From assembly GCF_021044935.1 (NCBI RefSeq), contig NZ_JAJNMP010000001.1, positions 620,001 to 684,000 of the forward strand: a DNA stretch of 64,000 bases, given 5' to 3'. Both the position numbers and the translations under genes were made by a program. This stretch comes from Agromyces cavernae. Lineage in GTDB: Bacteria > Actinomycetota > Actinomycetes > Actinomycetales > Microbacteriaceae. The first letter of the stretch is position 1, and each line of letters begins with the position of its first letter. Of the stretch, positions 46,139-55,568 are shown piece by piece. The notes under the pieces were generated by a model that had not been told where the DNA came from, made no database searches, and saw nothing but the letters and a program-made list of their open reading frames with translations.

Positions 46139-47085
46139 TACGCCGAGGTCATGCGCTCGAGCAGCTCGCGGTAGCGCGCGGCAGTCTGCTCGACGATCTC
46201 GTGCGGAAGCGTCGGCGGCTCCTCGGTCGCCTCCTGGTCCCAGTTCGCGGCGAGCCAGTCGCGCACGATCTGCTTGTCGAAGCTCGCCATGCGCTGCTCG
46301 GGGGTCGAGCCGGTGGCGTAGGCTGCGGCATCCCAGAAGCGCGAGGAGTCGGAGGTGAGCACCTCGTCGGCGAGCGTCACGATGCCGGTGGCGCGGTCGG
46401 CGCCGAACTCGAACTTCGTGTCGGCGAGGATCAGCCCGCGGCCCTCGGCGATCGCCGCGGCGCGCTCGAAGATCTCGATCGACAGCTCACGCAACTGCGA
46501 GGCGACGACCTCGCCCACGAGTTCGACGGTGCGCTCGTACGACACGTTCTCGTCGTGCTCGCCCAGCGGCGCCTTCCACGCGGGCGTGTACAGCGGCTCG
46601 GGCAGCTGGTCGCCGTTCGAGAGCCCGGCGGGCAGCGCGATGCCGCCGATGGCACCCGTCTCCTGGTACTCCTTCCAGCCGCCGCCGGTGAGGTAGCCGC
46701 GCACGACGCACTCGATCGGGAACATGTCGAGCGTGCGGCACAGGGTCGCGCGATCGGCGACCGCCTCGGGCACCGCGGGCAGCTCGAGCTCATCGAGCCG
46801 GTCGTTCAACGGGTACGCCAGGTGATTCGGCACGTCGGGCAGCTGGTCGAACCACCAGTGCGTGAGCCGCGTGAGCATCGCGCCCTTGCCGGGGATCGTG
46901 GGCTCGAGCACCGCGTCGTAGGCACTCACCCGGTCGCTTGCGACCACGAGCACGACCGGCGAGAGGCGCAGCGGGTCGCCGGTCCATGAGTCGTCGTCGT
47001 CGAGCAGCTTGGTGGGCACGTACAGGTCGCGCACCTTGCCCGAGTACACGTGGGTCCAGCCGGGCATCTCGCCGTTGTCGCTCAT
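46138..47085 (-). CDS. purC: SAICAR synthase
   Basis: ATP-dependent ligation of aspartate to CAIR in purine synthesis. YSGKVRDLY near residue 15, SDRVSAYDAVL near 50, and ILADTKFEFG near 216 are conserved PurC blocks. 315 residues, the actinobacterial length. It lies 42 bases downstream of purD on the same strand, so they are likely one operon. Confidence 0.96.
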   Translation of the reverse strand: MSDNGEMPGWTHVYSGKVRDLYVPTKLLDDDDSWTGDPLRLSPVVLVVASDRVSAYDAVLEPTIPGKGAMLTRLTHWWFDQLPDVPNHLAYPLNDRLDELELPAVPEAVADRATLCRTLDMFPIECVVRGYLTGGGWKEYQETGAIGGIALPAGLSNGDQLPEPLYTPAWKAPLGEHDENVSYERTVELVGEVVASQLRELSIEIFERAAAIAEGRGLILADTKFEFGADRATGIVTLADEVLTSDSSRFWDAAAYATGSTPEQRMASFDKQIVRDWLAANWDQEATEEPPTLPHEIVEQTAARYRELLERMTSA

Positions 47086-47126
47086 GTCGTTCAGTCTACG
47101 AGCGGGCGTCTGCCGCTGCCCGTGAC

Positions 47127-48461
47127 CTATTCGGCGACGCGCGCGGCGATGTCGGTTCGGTACTGCGCGCCGTCGAGCCGAACGTGGCCGAGCGCCTCGT
47201 AGGCACGCCGCCGGGCCTCGGCGAAGTCCTTGCCGACGGCGACGACGTTGAGCACGCGCCCGCCCGTGGCGAGCAGCGGCGGGTGGGGGTGCGGCTCGGT
47301 CATCGCCCCGATCGCGGTCGCCGCGTGGGCGACGTGCACCCCGGGCACGGATGCCGCGGCCTCGAGCCCCTCGATCGCGCGCCCCGTCTCGGGGGCTTCG
47401 GGATACCCTTCGCTCGCGAGCACGACCGTGACCGCGGCATCCGACCGGAACGTCGGCCGCGGCAGCCCGCCCAGCCTGCCCGTCGCGGCCGCGAACAGCA
47501 GGCCCGACAACGGCGTCTCGAGGCGCGGCAGCACGACCTGCGTCTCGGGGTCGCCGAAGCGCGCGTTGAACTCGATCACGCGGATGCCGCGCGACGTGAG
47601 GATGAGTCCCGCGTAGAGCAGCCCGATGAACGGCGTCTGCTCGTGGGCGAGCTGCCGCACGGTGGGCAGCGCGATGGTCTCGATGACCTCGTCGACGAAC
47701 GCCTCTTCGCTGCCGAACCGGCCCCCGCGCCCGTCGACCGCGTCGGCGAGCCACGGCAGCGGCGAGTAGGCGCCCATGCCGCCCGTGTTCGGGCCCTGGT
47801 CGCCGTCGCGCAGGCGCTTGTAGTCCTGCGCCGGGGAGAGTGGCAGCACGTTCGTGCCGTCGGAGAGCAGGAAGAGCGACACCTCTTGGCCGTCGAGGAA
47901 CTCCTCGACGAGCACGGGGCCCTGCTGCAGGTAGTGGGCGGCGTGGGCGAGGGCGGCGTCGCGGTCTTCGGTGACGAGCACGCCCTTGCCCGCGGCGAGC
48001 CCGTCGGCCTTCACGACGTACGGGTCGCCGAACTCGTCGAGGGTGCGCTCGACCTCGTCGAGGGTCTCGGCGAGCGTCGCACGACCGGTCGGCACGTCGG
48101 CCGCCTCCATGATGCGCTTCGCGAACGTCTTCGAACCCTCGAGGGCCGCCGCCGCCTTGCCGGGTCCGAACACGCCGATGCCGCGGGTGCGCAGCGCGTC
48201 GGCGACGCCGGCCACAAGGGGCGCTTCAGGACCGATGACCACGAGTTCGATGTCGTTGTCGAGTGCGTAGTCGGCGACGATGACCGGGTCGGTCGGGTCG
48301 AGAGCGATGGTGATCACGCTGCCGCGTGCCGACGACGTGTGGGATGCCGCGATGCCGGCATTGCCCGGAGCCGCGATGATCTCGTGGCCGGCCTCTTCGT
48401 CGAGGAGCGCGAGGATGATGGCGTGCTCGCGCGCGCCCGAGCCGAGGACGAGGATTCTCAC
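47127..48461 (-). CDS. purD: Phosphoribosylamine-glycine ligase
   Basis: Second step of purine synthesis, ATP-grasp enzyme of 444 residues. [11 protein letters not shown] at the N-terminus, [14 protein letters not shown] near 145, and [14 protein letters not shown] near 225 are diagnostic. GTG start is preceded by TAGCCT with 6 bases between, so the mRNA is leaderless. Divergent from the sterol-carrier gene. Confidence 0.97.
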   Translation of the reverse strand: MRILVLGSGAREHAIILALLDEEAGHEIIAAPGNAGIAASHTSSARGSVITIALDPTDPVIVADYALDNDIELVVIGPEAPLVAGVADALRTRGIGVFGPGKAAAALEGSKTFAKRIMEAADVPTGRATLAETLDEVERTLDEFGDPYVVKADGLAAGKGVLVTEDRDAALAHAAHYLQQGPVLVEEFLDGQEVSLFLLSDGTNVLPLSPAQDYKRLRDGDQGPNTGGMGAYSPLPWLADAVDGRGGRFGSEEAFVDEVIETIALPTVRQLAHEQTPFIGLLYAGLILTSRGIRVIEFNARFGDPETQVVLPRLETPLSGLLFAAATGRLGGLPRPTFRSDAAVTVVLASEGYPEAPETGRAIEGLEAAASVPGVHVAHAATAIGAMTEPHPHPPLLATGGRVLNVVAVGKDFAEARRRAYEALGHVRLDGAQYRTDIAARVAE

Positions 48462-48467
48462 CGCCTC

Positions 48468-48473
48468 AGGCTA
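48468..48473 (-). promoter_or_regulatory. Leaderless -10 box of purD
   Basis: TAGCCT on the minus strand, 6 bases before the GTG of purD. Confidence 0.55.
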
Positions 48474-48503
48474 CCGCCTTTCAGAATCCGAGATGATGGA
48501 GTC

Positions 48504-48884
48504 ATGGCACGCGCGAAGATCAACGACGAGGTCGGGCGGGCGGCGCTCGGGGTAGTGCGGGCCGTCACCGACGGGGGTGCCGACGCCGCGGCATCCGTCG
48601 ATCGCACGACGCTCGCGCTCGCCGTGCGGTACTCGCTGCAGCTGCTCGCCGAGCAGGCGCCGGGCGGCACCGTCGAGGTGCGGGTGCCGCCGTACGCGGC
48701 CGTGCAGTGCGTCGAGGGTCCGAAGCACACGCGCGGCACGCCGCCGAACGTGATCGAGACGGATGCCTCGACCTGGCTCGCGCTCGCCACGGGCGCGATC
48801 TCGTGGGGCGACGCGCGCGCCGCCGGCCGGGTGCAGGCCTCGGGGCAGCGCGCCGACCTGAGCGGCCTCCTGCCGATCGTCTGA
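48504..48884 (+). CDS. Sterol-carrier family protein, C-terminus cut by a tandem duplication
   Basis: 126 residues matching the short actinobacterial SCP2-like proteins found beside purD or purF: AVRYSLQLLAEQAPGGTVEVRVPPYAAVQCVEG and DASTWLALATGAISWGDARAAGRVQASG. Function is presumed lipid binding. A 23-bp duplication at its end brings in an early stop after LLPIV; without it the protein would continue WDLVPAPR and stop at 48931. The start is leaderless (GATGAT 6 bases before ATG). Confidence 0.85.
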   Translation: MARAKINDEVGRAALGVVRAVTDGGADAAASVDRTTLALAVRYSLQLLAEQAPGGTVEVRVPPYAAVQCVEGPKHTRGTPPNVIETDASTWLALATGAISWGDARAAGRVQASGQRADLSGLLPIV

Positions 48885-48903
48885 GCGGCCTCCTGCCGAT
48901 CGT
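48858..48903. repeat. Exact 23-bp tandem duplication at gene end
   Basis: Bases 48858-48880 repeat exactly at 48881-48903. The unit is not a multiple of three, so the second copy is in another frame and the new junction reads TGA in frame with the gene. Confidence 0.95.
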
Positions 48904-48948
48904 CTGGGATCTGGTGCCCGCGCCCCGCTGATGCGGGACAATGGAGGG

Positions 48949-49335
48949 GTGAGCGATCCGCAGAACCCCGCCCGGCCGTCCGAGCACGACGACGAGATCC
49001 TCGTCGTGCGCGAAGACGAGGTCGAGACCGACGTCGCGAACGACACCGTCACCGTGCGGCGCGCCCCCCGCTATGGGCGTTTCATCACGCTCGGCGCCGT
49101 CGTCGGCGCGATCGCCGCGCTCATCCTCACGTTCTCGTTCTCGGGGCAGCCGGCCTCGCCCGAGCTCGGGCTCGATTTCGACAAGGGCCAGGTGTTCGGC
49201 TTCCTGCTGCTGCTGTGCGGGGTCGTCGGCGCGGCGCTCGGTGCCGTCGTGGCGCTGCTCATCGACCGAGCGACCGCCCGTCGGGCGAAGTCGGTCATCG
49301 CCGAGCACTCGTCCACGCATCACATCGAACGCTAG
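48949..49335 (+). CDS. Membrane protein with two hydrophobic segments, 128 aa
   Basis: Acidic N-terminal tail, then two spans (about 43-60 and 78-100) and a basic C-terminal tail ending THHIER. Family unrecognised; similar small membrane proteins sit between purD and purF in related genomes as far as I recall. GTG 48949 fits a leaderless start 6 bases after GACAAT; ATG 48931 is the alternative. Confidence 0.7.
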   Translation: MSDPQNPARPSEHDDEILVVREDEVETDVANDTVTVRRAPRYGRFITLGAVVGAIAALILTFSFSGQPASPELGLDFDKGQVFGFLLLLCGVVGAALGAVVALLIDRATARRAKSVIAEHSSTHHIER

Positions 49336-49411
49336 GCGGGAGTCGGGTCTCGAGGAGCGGCGCCTCCCGCGGCGCTCGGCGTGCGGCGCACCCCGCCCGG
49401 CGATCGACGGC

Positions 49412-50869
49412 TCAACTGAGCTGCGTGCGCTCGACCCACTCGAGGTACTCCTCGGTGACGGTGCCGGTGACGTAGTCGCCCGTGAAGCACGAGAGGTCGA
49501 GCTGCTCGATCGAGGTGCCCTCGGTGATCGCGGCCTGAAGGTCGGCGACCTCTTGGTAGATCATGTGGTCGGCACCGAGTTCGCGGGCGATCTCGGGGAT
49601 CTTGCGCCCGTAGGCGATGAGCTCCTTGCGACTCGGCATGTTGATGCCGTAGACGTGCGGGAACCGCACCGGGGGAGCCGCCGAGGTGAACGTCACCTTG
49701 TTGGCGCCGGCGTCGCGGGCCATCTGCACGATCTGCTGCGACGTGGTGCCGCGCACGATGGAATCGTCGACGATGAGGATGTTCTTGCCCTTGAACTCGG
49801 TGCCCATGGCGTTGAGCTTCTGGCGCACCGAGCGCTTGCGCTCGGCCTGGCCCGGCATGATGAAGGTGCGGCCGACGTAGCGATTCTTGTAGAAGCCCTC
49901 GCGGTACTCGATGCCGAGCTTCTGCGCGACCTGCATCGCCGACGGCCGTGACGAGTCGGGGATCGGCATGACGACGTCGATGTCGCCCTTGCTCATGTGG
50001 GTCTCGACGGTCGTCGCGAGCCGGTCGCCCATGCGCAGGCGCGCCTCGTACACCGAGATGCCGTTCATGACCGAGTCGGGGCGGGCGAGGTAGACGTACT
50101 CGAACGAGCACGGCACGAGGCGCGGGTCGGTGGCGCACTGGCGCGAGACCATCTCGCCGTCGAGCGTGATGAAGATCGCCTCACCGGGCGCGACATCGCG
50201 CACGATCTCGTAGTCGCCGTTCTCGAGCACGAGCGACTCGGACGCCACGATCCACTCGTGCTTGCCGGCATCCGTCGTGCGACGACCGAGGATCAGCGGG
50301 CGGATGCCGAACGGATCGCGGAACGCGAGCAGGCCGTAGCCCGCGATCATCGCGATGACCGCGTACGAGCCCTCGACCCGCTCGTGCACCTGCGCGACCG
50401 CGTCGAACACCTGGTCGGGGTCGAGCTCGAGGCCCTTGATCTGCCCCTGCAGCTCGGTGGCGAGCACGTTGAGCAGCATCTCGGTGTCGCTCGTGGAGTT
50501 CACGTGGCGGCGGTCGATCGAGAACAGGTCGCCCGAGAGCTCGCGCGTGTTCGTGAGGTTGCCGTTGTGCACGAGGATGATGCCGTAGGGCGCGTTCACG
50601 TAGAACGGCTGCGCCTCTTCTTCACGCTCGGCCGCACCCTTGGTCGTGTAGCGCACATGGCCGAGGCCGAGGTTGCCGATGAGCGAGCGCATGTCGCGGG
50701 TGCGGAACGCCTCACGCACCTGGCCGCGGGCCTTCGCCATGTGGAAGACGGGGCCGTCGGCCGTGGCGATGCCCGTCGAGTCCTGACCGCGGTGCTGCAG
50801 CAGCAGCAGGCTGTCGTAGATCTGCTGGTTGACGGGTTCGGTGGAGACGATGCCGACGATGCCGCACAT
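49412..50869 (-). CDS. purF: Amidophosphoribosyltransferase
   Basis: First committed step of purine synthesis. Starts MCGIVGIV with the nucleophilic Cys2 after Met removal, which fixes ATG 50869 rather than the longer frame. The glutaminase domain fills about residues 1-240; the PRPP-binding motif ILIVDDSIVRGTTS is near 355. 485 residues. Confidence 0.97.
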   Translation of the reverse strand: MCGIVGIVSTEPVNQQIYDSLLLLQHRGQDSTGIATADGPVFHMAKARGQVREAFRTRDMRSLIGNLGLGHVRYTTKGAAEREEEAQPFYVNAPYGIILVHNGNLTNTRELSGDLFSIDRRHVNSTSDTEMLLNVLATELQGQIKGLELDPDQVFDAVAQVHERVEGSYAVIAMIAGYGLLAFRDPFGIRPLILGRRTTDAGKHEWIVASESLVLENGDYEIVRDVAPGEAIFITLDGEMVSRQCATDPRLVPCSFEYVYLARPDSVMNGISVYEARLRMGDRLATTVETHMSKGDIDVVMPIPDSSRPSAMQVAQKLGIEYREGFYKNRYVGRTFIMPGQAERKRSVRQKLNAMGTEFKGKNILIVDDSIVRGTTSQQIVQMARDAGANKVTFTSAAPPVRFPHVYGINMPSRKELIAYGRKIPEIARELGADHMIYQEVADLQAAITEGTSIEQLDLSCFTGDYVTGTVTEEYLEWVERTQLS

Positions 50870-50965
50870 TCGAGCGATGGCTCCTCGTGGGGTGTGGTGA
50901 TGCGTCCGAGCTGGACGTTCCATCCTCCCATACGCGCGCGTGTGAGCCGCCTGAGCGGAACCTCA

Positions 50966-50979
50966 TGCTCAGCTGAGCA
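50966..50979. promoter_or_regulatory. 14-bp perfect palindrome upstream of purF
   Basis: TGCTCAGCTGAGCA lies between the thioesterase stop and the purF start, 97 bases from the latter. It may be a terminator stem or an operator for purF. Confidence 0.4.
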
Positions 50980-50992
50980 ACGGGAGCGGTAC

Positions 50993-51427
50993 TCAGTACT
51001 CCGACGGCTTCGCGAGCACCGCCATCGTGCAGCGCGAGATGCACACGAGCTTGCCCGCCTCGTCGGTGATCCTGATCTCCCACACCTGCGTCGTACGTCC
51101 GCGCGTGAGCGGCTTCGCCTCGCCGTACACCCAGCCCTCGGCCACGGGGCGCGTGTGGTTCGCGTTGATCTCCATGCCGACGCAGTAATTGGCGGCCGGG
51201 TCGACCGTGAACGTCGCGCCCCAGCTCGCGAGCGTCTCCGCGAGGGCGACGGATGCTCCGCCGTGCAGCACCCCGCCCGGCTGGCGCGTGCGCCCGTCGA
51301 CGGGCATGCGGCCCTTCAGCGAGTCTTCGGTGAGCTCGGTCATCTCGATGCCGAGTTCGTTGAGGAGGGTGCCGTCGCGACGCGAGTTCGCCCAGTCGAG
51401 GGAGGGCTCGCCGAACCAGATGCTCAT
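50993..51427 (-). CDS. Hotdog-fold thioesterase, PaaI / DHNA-CoA thioesterase-like
   Basis: 144 residues. GRTRQPGGVLHGGASVALAETLAS near residue 45 is the conserved hotdog active site, with Glu as catalytic residue. Relatives hydrolyse DHNA-CoA in menaquinone synthesis or aromatic acyl-CoAs. Substrate not determined by sequence alone. Confidence 0.87.
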   Translation of the reverse strand: MSIWFGEPSLDWANSRRDGTLLNELGIEMTELTEDSLKGRMPVDGRTRQPGGVLHGGASVALAETLASWGATFTVDPAANYCVGMEINANHTRPVAEGWVYGEAKPLTRGRTTQVWEIRITDEAGKLVCISRCTMAVLAKPSEY

Positions 51428-51488
51428 GCCCTCGAGTCTCGCACGCGAAGGTCGTGCGACCGGGGCGTCGAGCGCCCATGATGGTCTT

Positions 51489-52796
51489 ATGGGCGACCGG
51501 AAGGGTGCTCAAGCGCTCCGCGACCGGGCGCGTGCCGCGCCACTCGGTCGGCGCGATCTCGTCGTCGACCTCGCGAGAGTGGCCTGCATCCTGCTCGTCG
51601 TCGTGGGCCACCTCCTCATGGTCGGTGTCGGCGTCGACCCCTCCGGTGCGATCGTGCTCTCCCGGCCGATCGACGCGCAGGCGTGGTTCATCGCCGCGAC
51701 CTGGGCCGGCCAGGTCATGCCCCTGTTCTTCGCGCTCGGCGGGTTCACCGCCGTCGTGTCGCTGCGCCGCCGACGGGCGCATGGGGGCAGCGCGATCGAC
51801 TTCGTCCGCGCCCGCACGCTGCGGCTGGCGACCCCGGCCCTGCCGCTCTTCGCCTGCGTGGCCATCGCCCTCGGGGTCGCGGCGCTCGCCGGGGTCGACC
51901 CCGTGCTCCTGGGCGCGATCGCCGCCGGCATCGGGGTTCCGCTGTGGTTCCTCGCCACCTACCTGTTCGTGCAATGCCTCGTGCCGCTGCTCTCCGAACT
52001 GCACCGACGGGCGCCGAGTCGGACGCTCGTCGCGCTGGCCGTCGCCGTCGTCATCGTGGACGCGGCGCGCATCGGCTCCGGGATCCCCGAGGTCGGAATG
52101 CTCAACGTCGCCTTCGTCGCTGCATTCGTGCAGCAGATCGGGTTCTGGTACGCCGACGGCTGGTTCAGGCGGCGTACCCGACTGCAACTGCTGGTCATCG
52201 CGGTCGCCGCGTACGTGCTCATCTGGCCCGGGGTCGCGGTCGGATGGCACTCGCCGAACATGCTGACGAACCTCGAGCCGCCGACTTCGCCGCTCATGCT
52301 GCTCGGGATCGCGCAGATGTGCATCTTCAGCCTGCTGCATCCCCCGCTGTCCCTCCTCATGTCCTCCCGGGTGTTGCGGGCGGGTGTGTACTTCGTGGCG
52401 AGCAGGGCGGTGACGCTGTACCTGTGGCACCTGCCGATCATCGTCGCGGTCTCGGCCGTCGCGCTCCTGTGGCCCGGCGCGTCGCCGGAGCCCGAGAGCC
52501 CCGAGTGGTGGTTCAGCCGTCCCGTCGTGCTCGTGATCGTGCTCGCGACCGTGTGGCTCGTGTCGCTGCCGATCGCACGCTTCGAGTCATTCGTCGCCGC
52601 CGTCCCGGCAGGCTTCCGCCGTCCGTCGTCGGCGGCGGTCGTCACGGCCGCCGTGCTCGCGTTCCTGCCGGCCTTCGCGGAGATCGTGTGGTCGCTCGAT
52701 CTCGCGCTCGCGGTCGCGGGAACGGCGATGCTCACGGCGTCCCTGGCGCTCGACCGGGCGCGCCGCAACCCGACGAATCCACCGCAGACGACGTGA
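51489..52796 (+). CDS. Acyltransferase 3-family membrane protein
   Basis: 435 residues, about ten membrane helices. DLVVDLARVACILLVVVGHLLMVG near residue 22 contains the conserved RxxAxxxVxxxH arrangement with the catalytic His; the family O-acylates sugars or lipids at the membrane. ATG 51489 is preferred; a CATGAT -10-like box lies 6 bases before. Confidence 0.82.
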   Translation: MGDRKGAQALRDRARAAPLGRRDLVVDLARVACILLVVVGHLLMVGVGVDPSGAIVLSRPIDAQAWFIAATWAGQVMPLFFALGGFTAVVSLRRRRAHGGSAIDFVRARTLRLATPALPLFACVAIALGVAALAGVDPVLLGAIAAGIGVPLWFLATYLFVQCLVPLLSELHRRAPSRTLVALAVAVVIVDAARIGSGIPEVGMLNVAFVAAFVQQIGFWYADGWFRRRTRLQLLVIAVAAYVLIWPGVAVGWHSPNMLTNLEPPTSPLMLLGIAQMCIFSLLHPPLSLLMSSRVLRAGVYFVASRAVTLYLWHLPIIVAVSAVALLWPGASPEPESPEWWFSRPVVLVIVLATVWLVSLPIARFESFVAAVPAGFRRPSSAAVVTAAVLAFLPAFAEIVWSLDLALAVAGTAMLTASLALDRARRNPTNPPQTT

Positions 52797-52807
52797 CCGC
52801 GCTGTGG

Positions 52808-53416
52808 TCAGGCGAGTTCGGCGATGATCGGGTGGATGGCGTCGTCGAACGCCGAGGCATCCGATCGCAGCGAATCGGTCACCGCGACGCTCATCGCGCC
52901 GATCCACCACACGCCGACCGCCGAGAACGGGACGACCTCGACGTTGAGCTCGAACGAGTGCGCGCGGCGGCCGACCTCGCGTTCGTGCTCGGCGATGGTG
53001 CCGGCGTAGGCGCGGTAGGAGTCGCCGCGGCGCGCGGCCGACGCGTTGCGGTAGCCCTCGTGCGCCCACTCGGCCCACGCGCGTGCGGCCTCGGCGTGCG
53101 GAACGATCGCGGCGGCGAGCACCTCGGCATCGGAGACGGGAAGCGCGACCTCGGTGTCGTACGCCTCGACGAGTTCGAGCGGCACCGGCGACGGGTGCGC
53201 CTCCGGCTCGACGGTCATCGCCCACCACGCGCGCCACTGGCGCTCGAGCAGGTCGTGCTGGTCCATCTCGAGTTTGGCCCCCACCACGCCGACATCGCGC
53301 AGCCTCGGCAACTCGACCGGCGAGGCGATGCCGAGCGCCTCGCGCAGATACAGGGCGAGCAGCACCGGGCGACTCGCATTCTCACGGATCACCCACGACG
53401 GCGTGCCCCCGGACAT
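52808..53416 (-). CDS. Conserved hypothetical protein, 202 aa
   Basis: Soluble, acidic, Trp-rich protein with no recognised domain. Sequence features include MDQHDLLERQWRAWWAMTVEP near residue 50 and EHEREVGRRAHSFELNVEVVPFSAVGVWWIG near 150. The start is well supported: TAGAAT on the minus strand ends 8 bases before ATG 53416. Divergent from purM. Function unknown. Confidence 0.7.
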   Translation of the reverse strand: MSGGTPSWVIRENASRPVLLALYLREALGIASPVELPRLRDVGVVGAKLEMDQHDLLERQWRAWWAMTVEPEAHPSPVPLELVEAYDTEVALPVSDAEVLAAAIVPHAEAARAWAEWAHEGYRNASAARRGDSYRAYAGTIAEHEREVGRRAHSFELNVEVVPFSAVGVWWIGAMSVAVTDSLRSDASAFDDAIHPIIAELA

Positions 53417-53423
53417 ACCCCGA

Positions 53424-53429
53424 ATTCTA
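53424..53429 (-). promoter_or_regulatory. Leaderless -10 box of the 202-aa hypothetical gene
   Basis: TAGAAT on the minus strand, 7 bases before the ATG. Confidence 0.5.
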
Positions 53430-53476
53430 CTCGCCACGTCTGGCGAGCGGGCGGATGTCGCCGCGCGGCGCGCGGG

Positions 53477-53482
53477 TACGCT
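53477..53482 (+). promoter_or_regulatory. Leaderless -10 box of purM
   Basis: TACGCT followed after 6 bases by the purM GTG. It is back-to-back with the promoter of the divergent hypothetical gene. Confidence 0.5.
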
Positions 53483-53488
53483 TGGGGC

Positions 53489-54592
53489 GTGACCTCGAAC
53501 TCGTCGTATGCTGCCGCCGGAGTCGACACCCACGCGGGTGACCTGGCCGTCGAACTCATGAAAGAGGCCGTCGCCGCCACGCACGGCCCGAACGTGCTCG
53601 GCGGGGTCGGCGGGTTCGCGGGCCTGTTCGACCTCTCGTTCGCGAAGGACTATGCGAAACCCCTGCTCGCGACCTCGACCGACGGGGTCGGCACCAAGAT
53701 CGCGATCGCGCAGGCCCTCGACAAGCACGACACCATCGGCCAAGACCTCGTGGGCATGGTCGTCGACGACATCATCGTGGTCGGCGCGACGCCGCTGTTC
53801 ATGACCGACTACATCGCGTGCGGCAAGGTCGTGCCCGAGCGCATCGCCGCGATCGTCACGGGCATCGCGCGCGCCTGCGCCGACACGGGCACCGCCCTCG
53901 TCGGCGGCGAGACCGCCGAGCACCCGGGCCTCATGGGCGCCGACGACTACGACGTCGCGGGTGCCGCGGTCGGCGTCGTCGAGGCCGACCGACTGCTCGG
54001 CGCCGAGCGCGTGGCCGAAGGCGACGTCGTCATCGCCATCGAGTCGAGCGGCCTGCACTCCAACGGCTACTCGCTCGTCAGAAGTATTCTTCGACATGCC
54101 GAGATCGACTACGTCGATCGGTCTGATGACCTCTCGACGACGTGGGGCGAGGTGCTGCTCGAGCCGACGCGGCTCTACACCGGGCCGCTCGTGCAGCTGC
54201 TCGCCGGTCCTCATGCCGACGCCGTGCACTCGCTCTCCCACGTCACCGGAGGCGGCATCGCGGCGAACCTCGCCCGCGTGCTCCCCCGCGGATCCTGGGT
54301 CGAACTCGACCGGTCGACGTGGTCGCCGGCACCGGTGTTCCGAGTGCTCAACGACCTCGCCGGCACGACGCTGGAGTCGACCGAAGGCACCTGGAATCTC
54401 GGTATCGGATTCTTCGCCGTCGTCGCGGCCGAGGCAGCGGCATCCGTGATCACCGAACTCGGCAGCCTCGGGTTGCCGGCTTGGCAGGCCGGAACCGTCA
54501 CGATCGGCGATCGCGATCTCGACGGCTTCGAGCAGGGGGCCAAGGGCGTCGACGGCGGCGCGGTGCGGCTCGTCGGCGGCTACGCCGGCTGA
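53489..54592 (+). CDS. purM: AIR synthase (phosphoribosylformylglycinamidine cyclo-ligase)
   Basis: Closes the imidazole ring in purine synthesis. TSTDGVGTKIAIA near residue 67, DLVGMVVDDIIVVGATPLFMTDYIA near 90, and GGETAEHPGLMG near 138 are PurM signatures. 367 residues. It is the only pur gene here on the plus strand. A luciferase-like gene follows 13 bases downstream. Confidence 0.96.
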   Translation: MTSNSSYAAAGVDTHAGDLAVELMKEAVAATHGPNVLGGVGGFAGLFDLSFAKDYAKPLLATSTDGVGTKIAIAQALDKHDTIGQDLVGMVVDDIIVVGATPLFMTDYIACGKVVPERIAAIVTGIARACADTGTALVGGETAEHPGLMGADDYDVAGAAVGVVEADRLLGAERVAEGDVVIAIESSGLHSNGYSLVRSILRHAEIDYVDRSDDLSTTWGEVLLEPTRLYTGPLVQLLAGPHADAVHSLSHVTGGGIAANLARVLPRGSWVELDRSTWSPAPVFRVLNDLAGTTLESTEGTWNLGIGFFAVVAAEAAASVITELGSLGLPAWQAGTVTIGDRDLDGFEQGAKGVDGGAVRLVGGYAG

Positions 54593-54605
54593 GCGGGCGA
54601 TCCCC

Positions 54606-55403
54606 GTGAGCGCGGCCGCCTCGATCGGCATCATCGGCACCACCCCGCTCGAGGTCGTCCGCGCACTCGCACCGCGCATCGAACGCCTCGGGTTCGCGAG
54701 GCTCTGGATCAACGACGTCCCGGGCGGCGACTCGCTCGCCGGGCTCCGGGTCGCGGCCGAGGCGACATCGACGCTCCGCTTGGCCACGGGCGTGATCCCG
54801 CTCGACCGCCGGCCGGTCGACTCGCTCGACCTCGACGGCTTGCCCGTCGACCGGCTCGCGCTCGGCATCGGCTCGGGCGGCGTGGCGACCCGCCCCGTCG
54901 ACTTCGTGGGCGAAGGCCTCGCGCGCCTGCGGGCGGTCACCGACGCGCCGATCGTCGTCGGCGCACTCGGCCCTCGCATGCGGCGCCTCGCGGCGGAGCA
55001 GGCCGACGGCGTGCTCCTGAACTGGCTCACGCCCGCGGCCGGCGCCGTCACCGCTGACGAGTTGCGACGCGACGCCGGTGAGCGCTCGGTGCGGTCGACG
55101 CTCTACGTGCGCACGATCGTCGACGAGTCGGCGCGGTCCGTGCTCGATCGCGAGATCGTGCGGTACGAGTCGGTGCCGGCCTACGCCGCCAACTTCGAGC
55201 GGCTCGGATTCCGTGCCGCCGACGCGACGATCGCGGACGCGTCGACACTCGCCGAGTACCTCGATGGCGACCTCGACGAGATCGTGCTGCGCGCGATGAC
55301 GCCCTCGAACTCGATTACCGAGCTCGAGGAATTCGTCGACGGCGCCGCCCGCTGGCTGGCGCTGAAGTCCCGCGCCGCTGGTGACCCGATCGGCACGAAC
55401 TGA
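54606..55403 (+). CDS. LLM-class flavin-dependent oxidoreductase, short form
   Basis: 265 residues of the luciferase-like barrel. FARLWINDVPGGDSLAGLRVAAEATSTLRLATGVIPL near residue 28 and LALGIGSGG near 83 are flavin or F420 contacts. Shorter than most LLM enzymes (about 330), lacking the usual insertion. Cofactor (FMN or F420) and substrate unknown. GTG start; likely co-transcribed with purM. Confidence 0.8.
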   Translation: MSAAASIGIIGTTPLEVVRALAPRIERLGFARLWINDVPGGDSLAGLRVAAEATSTLRLATGVIPLDRRPVDSLDLDGLPVDRLALGIGSGGVATRPVDFVGEGLARLRAVTDAPIVVGALGPRMRRLAAEQADGVLLNWLTPAAGAVTADELRRDAGERSVRSTLYVRTIVDESARSVLDREIVRYESVPAYAANFERLGFRAADATIADASTLAEYLDGDLDEIVLRAMTPSNSITELEEFVDGAARWLALKSRAAGDPIGTN

Positions 55404-55420
55404 CCACGCAATCCGACCGC

Positions 55421-55479
55421 AGGCGCGTGCGCGCAAGCGCGTGCCCGCCAGGCGCGTGCTCGCCAGGCGCGTGCTCGCC
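55421..55479. repeat. Four imperfect 15-bp tandem repeats
   Basis: Units of the form AGGCGCGTGCTCGCC, the last two identical and the first two diverged. Noncoding, just after the LLM gene. Confidence 0.7.
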
Positions 55480-55502
55480 GCGCACCGACCCGGACGGGGT
55501 CG

Positions 55503-55527
55503 TCAGCTGATCGTGACGATCAGCTGA
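55503..55527. terminator. Bidirectional hairpin between convergent genes
   Basis: Perfect 11-bp stem, TCAGCTGATCG and CGATCAGCTGA, with a 3-base loop. It lies between the LLM gene and DUF3073, serving both directions. Confidence 0.6.
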
Positions 55528-55568
55528 GTGCGGCGAGGTGCGGTGAGGTCGGCGACGATCAGCGGGGG

